A DNA stretch of 17,546 nucleotides from Candidatus Tayloriibacteriota bacterium (GTDB taxonomy: Bacteria; Patescibacteriota; Minisyncoccia; Phycocordibacterales; JAKAEA01): NCBI GenBank assembly GCA_029288535.1, contig JARIGY010000068.1:1-17546 (forward strand), in the 5' to 3' direction. A model generated the notes under the pieces. It was not told the origin of the DNA and made no database searches. It saw only the letters and a list, made by a program, of their open reading frames with translations. The position numbers were made by a program, and so were the translations under genes. Positions 6,861 through 13,182 of the stretch are shown piece after piece (position 1 is the stretch's first letter; every line of letters begins with the position of its first letter).

Positions 6861-8006
6861 CTAGCCAAAAGTAAACGTGAACGCGTCGAGACCCGCTCCC
6901 TCGGCTTCGATAAGCAGCGTATGTGCCCCGTAATCGGTACCCTGCACAAGCGTATAGAGTTTATGATCTTTGACCACTACAGTGTTGACGAGCTTGCCGT
7001 CGACGTACACTTTTAAGTTTACGCCATTTTGCGAGCTGGCGACAAAGTAGACGTTCTTGGAATTATATTCGAACTCGATCTTTGCCGTAGCGCTTGTCGT
7101 TTCCGCATACTCGGGAAGAAAATTCCAGGTGCCGGCAAGATACAGCGCGTTTGGAGATACCGAACCGGGAATGGAAAGCGTCTGCGAGCCGGAAACGCCC
7201 TGCACCCCATTGCCCAAATACTGGTTTCTTGCCGAACCGAAATATGTTTCGGGGCTTGCAACCTTCGACGGATCCATGTTGATAACATCTTTTGGGTTTG
7301 TAATGCTTGTATCTATAGTGCCTTTGAGTCCAAGCGCGGTCTGCCTTTCCTGCAAGGCTTTCTGGATGGCTTTTTCCGTTTCATCATATTTGCCTTCGCC
7401 TATATTGTCGTGGACGATGAACCCGTCGATGTCGATGAGGTATTCGCGCGGCCAATATTGGTTCTGATACGCATTCCAGGTTGCCATACTACTGTCCAGC
7501 ACCACCGGATATTGTATGCCGAGCTGCTTCACCGCTCTGGCGACATTGTCATAATTCTTTTCGAAATCGAATTCAGGCGAGTGCACACCGACAATTTCCA
7601 GGCCCTGATCCTTGTATTTCTGATACCAGGCATTCAGATATGGAATGGTGCGCTGGCAGTTGATGCAGCTATAGGTCCAGAAATCCAGAAGCACGACTTT
7701 TTTGCCGATGATGTCGGCCAATTTGAAACCGTCAGGAACATTGATATAGCCCTGGATGCCGGCGAGTTCTTTAGCGCGGGGATATTGCGACGCTTTTTGC
7801 GCACGGATCGCACTGCGGTTTGGCACTGCGACAGCATGCTTTGCCGGAGTGGATGTTGCTGCGGCAGGAGCGTTATCGCCAAGGATTATTTCCTGTGTGT
7901 TCGACGCGACTACCCCAGGCTTATGCGCATTCAAATACCAGATCGCACCGACGATAAGAATCAAAACTGCAGCAAGAACGATATTTTTTGTATTTTTTTT
8001 ATTCAT
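6861..8006 (-). CDS. Membrane-anchored DipZ-like thioredoxin with C-terminal beta domain
   Basis: This 381-residue protein has an N-terminal anchor helix (9-25) and an extracytoplasmic Ala/Pro-rich linker (30-75). A thioredoxin fold follows at about 80-235, with redox site WTYSCINCQRT (110-120; Cys114, Cys117). A C-terminal beta-rich domain (about 255-381) contains SPETYFG, NALYLAGTWNFLPEYAE and a late FTFTFG. The YSCINCQR site, YWPREYLID and the PETYFG module match the thioredoxin and C-terminal parts of mycobacterial DipZ, which fuses CcdA, thioredoxin and this beta domain. Here the CcdA part is a separate gene ending 5 bases upstream. It should receive electrons from CcdA and reduce extracytoplasmic disulfides; the true substrate is unknown. 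No residues appear to be missing. Confidence 0.92.
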   Translation of the reverse strand: MNKKNTKNIVLAAVLILIVGAIWYLNAHKPGVVASNTQEIILGDNAPAAATSTPAKHAVAVPNRSAIRAQKASQYPRAKELAGIQGYINVPDGFKLADIIGKKVVLLDFWTYSCINCQRTIPYLNAWYQKYKDQGLEIVGVHSPEFDFEKNYDNVARAVKQLGIQYPVVLDSSMATWNAYQNQYWPREYLIDIDGFIVHDNIGEGKYDETEKAIQKALQERQTALGLKGTIDTSITNPKDVINMDPSKVASPETYFGSARNQYLGNGVQGVSGSQTLSIPGSVSPNALYLAGTWNFLPEYAETTSATAKIEFEYNSKNVYFVASSQNGVNLKVYVDGKLVNTVVVKDHKLYTLVQGTDYGAHTLLIEAEGAGLDAFTFTFG

Positions 8007-8011
8007 ATGAT

Positions 8012-8803
8012 TTAACGGTTGTCATTATTGGCCGGTTTGCTCATTGTCGCAGTTGATGCCAGATAGGAAAGAAAGCCGGGAATGATCGGCAGGATGCACG
8101 GGCTTAGGAATGAGCCGAGTCCTGCTAGGAATGCGATGCCAAAATTGATAATGGTGAGCGAACTGATATCGCCACCTGCGCTTGTGCCTACATTGAGCGA
8201 TGACAGGAACATCGTAAGGAATTGAAAATCTGCGATCTTGCTGAGTTCTCCGACAAAAATAAGAATACCCATGACGATAAGCAGCGCGCCGAAAAGATAT
8301 TGGACATACGAGAGCCATGCACCCGCTTTGTCGATGAGCCGCTGCGCCTGGTTGGTAAACAGGCCGACCAATAGGAATGGAATGCCGATCCCGAGCGTAT
8401 AGGCAAACAGCAGGAAGAACGCGCTTCCGGCCTGAGTAGCGGCAAGCGCCAGAATAGCTCCGAGCGCCGCACTCACGCACGGCGTCCAACCGACGGCAAA
8501 TGCCGCGCCGAATACGAATGAAGTAATATAGTAGGATTTGAATTTTCTCTTAACCGCAAACGGCCGATTCTTTTGCAGGAATTACGGCGTAAAAAGGTTT
8601 AGGAGGAAAAGCCCGAAAAGAATGATGACCGTGCCGCCGATGCGGCCGAGCCATACCTGCGCGCTTCCCGACGCATGCACGAGCACTGTTTGCAGAAGCA
8701 CACCGACCAGCGAAAAGACAACCGAGAAACCAAGCACGAAGAATACGCTACTGATGAAAATACTCCAATCTTTCTTAACCGGCATTGTTTCTTTTGTATC
8801 CAT
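8012..8803 (-). CDS. ccdA: CcdA-type thiol-disulfide transporter, apparently circularly permuted and interrupted by an in-frame TAA
   Basis: The family passes electrons from cytosolic thioredoxin across the membrane to extracytoplasmic thioredoxin-like proteins. One frame runs from ATG 8803 to TAA 8014-8012 (264 codons). Codon 74 (8584-8582) is TAA, followed without frameshift by conserved sequence. Helices in order are about 13-36, 51-72, 91-120 with GWTPC (Cys109), 128-150, 165-186 and 217-250 with SFLSPCILPIIPGFLSYLA (Cys236). In canonical CcdA/DsbD the LSPC helix comes first and the WTPC helix fourth; here LSPC is last. The new N-terminus (MDTKETMPVKKDW) and C-terminus both fall in the canonical cytoplasmic TM1-TM2 loop. 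The only internal restart seen (GTG 8476) comes after Cys109 and would lose it. It may be a pseudogene, a readthrough gene or a sequence error. Confidence 0.8.
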
Positions 8804-8820
8804 ATTTTTATATTTAATAT

Positions 8821-9348
8821 TTAATATTTTTCTGAAAAATACGTTTCGAGAAGTTTATCGTTAAGAAGAATCACCGCGTCGTGCACGCTTGGAAATTGCG
8901 CAACCGTGTTCTTGATCTGATAGACAAAGCGCGGGTCGTCGCAGACTCCGCCGAGGGCTACCTGGCCGGAAATCCGCACCATGGCCGTGCCGCTTGCAAC
9001 TGTCGCGGAATCGAGCTTGAGGCTTGATTGGTAGAGCGAATTCATAAGCCCTGAAGATGTTGCGAATTGAGTTTTGTCTGCAAACAGCGCCTCAAGAGCG
9101 GCTCGAAGCGGCGCCTGAGTCGGTGCAATATTGACGGTTACCGGCACAAGACTGTCTCCGCAGCCGATCTCCTTGCCTGTTTTGCCATTATCTCCCACTG
9201 CAATATAGTAGACCTTAACCTGGCTTGTAATACCGCTATTTGAACGGGGTTTTTTTGGAAATAGGAAATAAGCGGCTGTCCCGGTAACGATGAGCGCAAG
9301 TCCGATTATAAGCAGTTTTATCGCAGTTGATTTTGTAGGCGCATTCAT
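8821..9348 (-). CDS. Membrane-anchored GerMN-domain protein
   Basis: This 175-residue protein has an N-terminal membrane anchor (about 9-31, IKLLIIGLALIVTGTAAYFLF). A GerMN-type domain follows: strand VKVYYIAVGDNG (44-55), PVTVNIAPTQAPLRAALEAL, SLYQSSLKLDSATVASGTAMVRIS, then VYQIKNTVAQFPSVHDAVILLN. This order (a VxVYF-like strand, helix with LRAALEAL, a hydrophobic substrate-like loop, and a late helix) is that of the sporulation/germination GerMN fold. The domain also occurs in non-spore formers with unknown function, where it may bind cell wall or protein partners. It lies 15 bases after the ABC-2 permease stop and 17 bases before ccdA. Cys62 and Cys135 could form a disulfide, which would fit the redox neighbours; that is inference. 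Confidence 0.78.
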   Translation of the reverse strand: MNAPTKSTAIKLLIIGLALIVTGTAAYFLFPKKPRSNSGITSQVKVYYIAVGDNGKTGKEIGCGDSLVPVTVNIAPTQAPLRAALEALFADKTQFATSSGLMNSLYQSSLKLDSATVASGTAMVRISGQVALGGVCDDPRFVYQIKNTVAQFPSVHDAVILLNDKLLETYFSEKY

Positions 9349-9363
9349 ACCACCATAATACCC

Positions 9364-10461
9364 CTAACCGCGCTTTTCTTCAAAGCTGAATGTATACACT
9401 GCAAGCGCAACAAGCACGACAGACCAGACAAGCATGATAATGAGGTCAAATGAAATATCGCCGAAGCCCGAGCCCTTGTTCATCACGTCGCGCAGAGCGG
9501 TAGAAAAATATGTCAGAGGCAGAATTTTTGAAACATATTGAAGCCAGGTCGGCATGGAATCGACCGGAAAAAAAGTGCCGCCGAGGAAAAGCATCGGGAA
9601 CACGATAAGGTTGGCGAAAGCCGGCACCGATTCGGTAGTCTTCGAAATCCCGGAAACGGTAAAGCCTAGCCCAAGAAACATGATCGCTCCCAATATAACG
9701 ATAAGCAGAATTAAAAAGTACGAGCCGATGATGTGGACTTTGAACAGCAGGATGCCGACAGCAATAAAGAACAATGCCTGGACGACGGCGACGATCAGCC
9801 GGGTGATAATATTTGCTGCCACGAACTGATACGGCCGGACCGGCGTGGCAAGGACGCGCTTCAGGATTCCCTTCTCCTTATAGTCGACAAAAACGAACGC
9901 AACGGAGAAAACCGAAAGCTGCATGACCGCCATGGCGATAAGGCCCGGCAACAGAAAGTCTATATATTTTAAATTGTGCGCGTTGACTTCCTGCACGTTG
10001 AGATTCACGAGCTGCGGAACATGGGCTTGGGCGATGGATATTTTATCGAACATCTGGCCGATGATCGAGACGACAGTATCTGCCTGCGCGTCGCCTGCGT
10101 TCTTATAAATAGTGAGCGTGCCGGCATTGTTCGGGTTCACCAGGCCTTTAAGCGGATTGTTGCTGAGGTCGAGTACGACGGAACGATTGCCGTCTTCCAA
10201 AGCCTTCCGTTCGGTTGCAAGCGAACCATAGCTCAACTTGAAAACCTGAACCTGCCTCAACTGGTCGATGAACTGCTGCGAGCTCGGGTCGATGCTGCCC
10301 TGGACCGCAACTCCGACACTTATCGTTGGCGTGCGGTCAAAACCAATAGCACCGAAAATGACAATAATGAGAAGCGGCGTAAAAAACGTAAAGAAAAGCG
10401 CCTGGCGGTTGCGCACAAACATTTTTATCGAAGCGATTGTTAATTTCCAGGTGGTATACAT
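9364..10461 (-). CDS. ABC-2 type transporter permease
   Basis: This 365-residue permease has one N-terminal membrane helix (about 22-41, LFFTFFTPLLIIVIFGAIG) and an extracytoplasmic domain of about 120 residues (45-165). A C-terminal block of five helices starts at YIDFLLPGLIAMAVMQLSVF. The family hallmarks are EKGILKRVLATPVRPYQFVAA, FPMLFLGGTFFPVDSMP and LPLTYFSTALRDVM. It pairs with the ATPase encoded 15 bases upstream to form a DrrAB/YhaP-like exporter for lipids, drugs or cell-envelope material; the substrate cannot be told. The length is normal for the ABC2_membrane_3-like group. It ends in TAG. Confidence 0.93.
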   Translation of the reverse strand: MYTTWKLTIASIKMFVRNRQALFFTFFTPLLIIVIFGAIGFDRTPTISVGVAVQGSIDPSSQQFIDQLRQVQVFKLSYGSLATERKALEDGNRSVVLDLSNNPLKGLVNPNNAGTLTIYKNAGDAQADTVVSIIGQMFDKISIAQAHVPQLVNLNVQEVNAHNLKYIDFLLPGLIAMAVMQLSVFSVAFVFVDYKEKGILKRVLATPVRPYQFVAANIITRLIVAVVQALFFIAVGILLFKVHIIGSYFLILLIVILGAIMFLGLGFTVSGISKTTESVPAFANLIVFPMLFLGGTFFPVDSMPTWLQYVSKILPLTYFSTALRDVMNKGSGFGDISFDLIIMLVWSVVLVALAVYTFSFEEKRG

Positions 10462-10476
10462 AAAAAATTCTATCCG

Positions 10477-11385
10477 TTAATCGCGAAGGTCGCGGCCGGT
10501 CAATTTGAGAAACACGTCTTCGAGCGTCGCCTGCCTGAGCTGCAGGTCGACGACACTGCGGCCGAGCACCGAAAAAATAGTCGGCAAAGTCTGCTGGGGG
10601 TTGGACGTGACCAAGCGGTATTGCAAACCCTCGGCTATCACCTGTTCCACACCGGGGAACATCGAAAATTGTTCGGTTGCCACTTCGCGATCCGTTTTGA
10701 TGACGATGCTTGAAACGACGCCGCTCTGCTTTATAAGATTGGCAGTCGTGTCGAGAGCAATGACTTTTGCGTGGTCCATGATCGCGATCCGGTCGCAGAG
10801 CACTTCGGCTTCTTCCAGATAATGGGTGGTGAGCACGATTGTCTTACCCTGCTTATTGATATCAGTAATGAGTTCCCATAGATTGCGGCGGGCTTGCGGG
10901 TCGAGGCCAGTTGTCGGCTCATCGAGAAATAAAACTTTCGGATCGTTGACGAGCGCCGTCGCGATTGAAAGCCTTTGTTTCTGTCCGCCGGAAAGTTCTT
11001 TGATTTTGCTTTTGGCTTTTTCGCTTAGCTGGACAAGATCGAGCAAATGCATTGCATCGACTTTCCTGCCGTACATCGCCGCAAAAACATTGATGATTTC
11101 CAGCAAGTTCAACCCGTCAAAAAAAGAAGACGACTGAAGCTGGACGCCGATGAGCGACTTCACGACAGATCTTTCCTTCTGCACATCATGGCCATCAAGC
11201 GCAACCGTGCCGGATGTGATGGTTTTCAAGCCCTCGATCATCTCTAGGGTCGTTGTTTTGCCTGCACCATTGGGACCCAGGATACCAAAGATCTCGCCTT
11301 GCCGGACAGCAAAAGAGATGTTGTCCACGGCCGTGAAATCGCCATACTGCTTGGTCAGGTTTTCAATGACGATAATGTTATCCAT
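10477..11385 (-). CDS. ABC-2 type transporter ATP-binding protein (DrrA-like)
   Basis: This 302-residue ATPase has Walker A GPNGAGKTT (37-45), a Q-loop region (VQLQSSSFF, 81-89) and signature LSGGQKQRLSIATAL (131-145). Walker B is VLFLDEPTTGLDP (151-163) and the H-loop is TTHYLEEAEVLCDR with His188. A C-terminal extension of about 85 residues has the typical DrrA/CcmA-like regulatory fold. The gene opens a closely spaced run that continues through the permease to the redox genes. The start codon lies in the arm of a 43-base palindrome. An SD-like AAGGTAGG sits in the loop of that palindrome, 8 bases from ATG. That makes it one of the few genes here with a recognisable ribosome binding site. 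Confidence 0.94.
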   Translation of the reverse strand: MDNIIVIENLTKQYGDFTAVDNISFAVRQGEIFGILGPNGAGKTTTLEMIEGLKTITSGTVALDGHDVQKERSVVKSLIGVQLQSSSFFDGLNLLEIINVFAAMYGRKVDAMHLLDLVQLSEKAKSKIKELSGGQKQRLSIATALVNDPKVLFLDEPTTGLDPQARRNLWELITDINKQGKTIVLTTHYLEEAEVLCDRIAIMDHAKVIALDTTANLIKQSGVVSSIVIKTDREVATEQFSMFPGVEQVIAEGLQYRLVTSNPQQTLPTIFSVLGRSVVDLQLRQATLEDVFLKLTGRDLRD

Positions 11386-11418
11386 ACGTTGTGCCTACCT
11401 TACAACGTATGGATAACA
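11376..11418. repeat. 43-base perfect palindrome over the start of the ABC-2 ATPase gene (operator or translational hairpin)
   Basis: The arms TGTTATCCATACGTTGT (11376-11392) and ACAACGTATGGATAACA (11402-11418) are perfect 17-bp inverted repeats with a 9-base centre. On the minus strand, the 3' arm contains the ATG and the next two codons of the ATPase gene, and the loop carries AAGGTAGG. A TTGACC -35-like hexamer (minus, 11425-11420) abuts the outer end, and TAAGGT lies 17 bases further, a poor -10. It could be the binding site of a dimeric repressor. Alternatively it could be an mRNA hairpin that hides the start codon while exposing the SD. No T-run follows, so it is not a normal terminator. 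Confidence 0.7.
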
Positions 11419-11434
11419 AGGTCAATGCAGCCTT

Positions 11435-11848
11435 CTATGGAGTTACGCAGCCTGCATAGGTGGTCGTAGCCCCTTCCTGGATAGAAGCTCCTTTGCCCTT
11501 AGTCCAAAATACAAAGGATTCGTCTTTGTTGGCATACCGACTCGTGCCGGAAACCGAAATAAGGAGCGGCAAGGTGCCTCTGCGGCCATCGCTCAAACTG
11601 AAATAAGCCCTGTCCTTATAAAATTTAGTCTCGATAGTTTTTTTGTTATTGCAAGTAAACACAACATCGCTCAGCGGCTTTTCAACGACTTCGCCCTGGC
11701 TTACGACAGCGACGGCTTTTCGCACCGCTTCCGCTGTTTTCGTCTGCTCGGCAGATTTGCCAAAAAAGAAACCGACGGCAAAAACAACTATGAAAAGCGC
11801 GATCGCCGCTATCTGCGAGTACCAGGTGACTTCATTCCATTTGATCAT
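11435..11848 (-). CDS. Membrane-anchored MliC-like (C-type lysozyme inhibitor domain) protein
   Basis: This 137-residue protein has an N-terminal membrane helix (11-30, SQIAAIALFIVVFAVGFFFG) followed by an MliC/PliC-like domain (about 60-137). The conserved pattern is visible: VVFTCNNKKTIETKFY, LPLLISVSGTSRY, then FVFWTKGKGASIQEG. Cys66 and Cys134 bracket the domain, as for the family disulfide. Proteobacterial MliC binds and inhibits lysozyme at the cell surface. In small-genome bacteria the domain is often found on a TM anchor and its role there is not settled. The start overlaps the stop of the nucleotidyltransferase gene by four bases (ATGA), so the two are co-translated. It ends 9 bases before the TTGACC element of the next unit. 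Confidence 0.82.
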   Translation of the reverse strand: MIKWNEVTWYSQIAAIALFIVVFAVGFFFGKSAEQTKTAEAVRKAVAVVSQGEVVEKPLSDVVFTCNNKKTIETKFYKDRAYFSLSDGRRGTLPLLISVSGTSRYANKDESFVFWTKGKGASIQEGATTTYAGCVTP

Positions 11849-12612
11849 AAATGTGAAATTAATTTTTTAAGCCCTTTTTCATCGTTGACCGATATCCACA
11901 ACCCCTCCCCGATAACATGGGCGGCCAGCTTTTTTTCCTTTTGGAGTTCCGGAAAAAGCACGGCCTCGAAATCGGTTTTCTTCCCGAGATCGAAAAGCCT
12001 GTCGAAATACGGCAGCACTTCCGGCGAAAAAATGCTCAGGCCGATGTGGGTGGGGATTTTAATGAAGGGATACATTTCCACTTCGCTTACGAAATCATCC
12101 TCGATTTTAAATCCTGTAAACTCATAGCGCACGCCCTCCACCATGACCGCCGTCGCGAGCGCGCCGTTTTTTTCATATTCAAGATGAGCGTTGACAGCCT
12201 GCGCCAGGACATCTCCGGCCTTTCCCACCAGCTGGTCATCGGGGTTGTGGATGATAAAATACTGGCCGGGTTTGAGGAAGCCCTGAAGTACCGCATGCTT
12301 GACCGCGCCGCCGCGCCCGACAGGCATGCCGGGGTCTTCGCTGTAGAGGATACTCACGCCGAGTTTTGCTCCATCACCCAAAAGGTTTTTGACCGAGTCG
12401 GCATTGTGATACACCAAAACAAGAAAATGCCTGAAGCCAAGACCGCGGTAAAGCCCGATCATCCGCTCGATCATCGTTTCTCCTCCAGGCAGAACATACG
12501 CCGCTTTCTGCACGAGCGCCGCGCCTGCCACATTTTTAAAACGGCTGCTTTCGCCTCCGGCCGTGAGGACGACAGTGCAATTGCCGACAAACTGTTCGTA
12601 CGAAGTATTCAT
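11845..12612 (-). CDS. Nucleotidyltransferase-family protein (sugar-1-phosphate nucleotidylyltransferase-like)
   Basis: This 255-residue GT-A-type nucleotidyltransferase probably activates a sugar phosphate with an NTP. The N-terminal nucleotide-binding loop is VVLTAGGESSRF (14-25), a variant of LAAGxGTRL. PVGRGGAVKHAV (97-108) corresponds to the conserved G-x-GGA segment, and FIIHNPDDQLV (119-129) corresponds to the metal-binding region usually written NGD. A late block, EFTGFKIEDDFVSEVEMYPF, reads as part of the sugar-binding half. The substrate cannot be assigned. It starts 42 bases after the hsp20 stop, just behind an imperfect hairpin, and overlaps the MliC-like gene by ATGA. No truncation is visible. 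Confidence 0.83.
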   Translation of the reverse strand: MNTSYEQFVGNCTVVLTAGGESSRFKNVAGAALVQKAAYVLPGGETMIERMIGLYRGLGFRHFLVLVYHNADSVKNLLGDGAKLGVSILYSEDPGMPVGRGGAVKHAVLQGFLKPGQYFIIHNPDDQLVGKAGDVLAQAVNAHLEYEKNGALATAVMVEGVRYEFTGFKIEDDFVSEVEMYPFIKIPTHIGLSIFSPEVLPYFDRLFDLGKKTDFEAVLFPELQKEKKLAAHVIGEGLWISVNDEKGLKKLISHL

Positions 12613-12639
12613 GCCCGGTAGGTATAAAATACCACGGGC
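12613..12639. promoter_or_regulatory. Imperfect hairpin abutting the nucleotidyltransferase start codon
   Basis: GCCCG (12613-12617) pairs with CGGGC (12635-12639), and inside it GGTAT (12621-12625) pairs with ATACC (12629-12633) around an AAA loop, with a small asymmetric internal loop. On the minus strand the stem ends exactly where the ATG begins. The same segment holds an AT-rich TATTTT (12630-12625) with TGTACA 17 bases upstream, a weak promoter candidate. There is no T-run. It could mask the start codon; support is structural only. Confidence 0.35.
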
Positions 12640-12654
12640 TCGGCCGACTGTACA

Positions 12655-13128
12655 TTATTCTTCCTTGATCTCGATTCTGTTCTTATTGTCCATTCCCTCT
12701 TCGGCTTTCGGCAGGGTTATTTTCAGCGTGCCGTTTTTCGCCTTAGCTACCACGCCATCCCTTTTGATCCGCGCAGGCAGCGCAAATTCGCGGCGGAACT
12801 CGCCGTACTCCCGCTCATAGCGGTAGACCCTGCCTTTAGCATCTTTTTCGGTATCCTCTTTTTCAAGATGGCCGGAAAGCAGCACGTAATCGTCCCCGAC
12901 TTCTATGTCTACTTTTTTTGGATCCATACCGGGAATGTTGGCGATTATTTTTATTTCCTTGTCATTTTCTGTAACGTCGACTTTCGGAAACGATACCTGC
13001 GCCTGGAGTGCGTCCTCGAGCATCTGGTCGAAGCGGTTGATTATCGAAAACGGAGTCATCGACGAAGGCGTTATGCGCCGCTCGTCGGAAGAATTCGGAT
13101 CATTATCGCGCTTGGTTATTTTCATCAT
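12655..13128 (-). CDS. Hsp20 / alpha-crystallin family small heat-shock protein
   Basis: This ATP-independent holdase of 157 residues has a disordered N-terminal arm (1-45). The alpha-crystallin domain spans about 47-145 (IKIIANIPGMDPKKVDIEV, EREYGEFRREFALPARI, then AKNGTLKITLPKAEE, which is the classic A-x-x-x-GVL-like end of the domain). A C-terminal IEI (an IxI anchor motif) follows for oligomer assembly. Two adjacent ATGs at 13128 and 13125 are possible starts, and the first is given. There is no SD. It begins 54 bases after the end of the exporter gene; the spacer has an AT-rich TATAAG but no convincing -35, so it may be read from the exporter operon or have its own stress promoter. Confidence 0.94.
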   Translation of the reverse strand: MMKITKRDNDPNSSDERRITPSSMTPFSIINRFDQMLEDALQAQVSFPKVDVTENDKEIKIIANIPGMDPKKVDIEVGDDYVLLSGHLEKEDTEKDAKGRVYRYEREYGEFRREFALPARIKRDGVVAKAKNGTLKITLPKAEEGMDNKNRIEIKEE

Positions 13129-13182
13129 AAGGATATTTGTTATCTTATAATGAATGATAAACGTAGAAGCCTGAAGAAAATT

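Noticed and set aside
7029..8015. 328-codon open frame on the plus strand.
   Set aside because: It is antisense to the DipZ-like thioredoxin gene, and the Cys/Arg-rich translation has no domain logic.
11409..11456. Short plus-strand frame MDNKVNAAFYGVTQPA copying the start of the ABC-2 ATPase.
   Set aside because: It is a by-product of the palindrome mirroring the ATG and next codons; it has no SD and runs into the antisense of the MliC-like gene.
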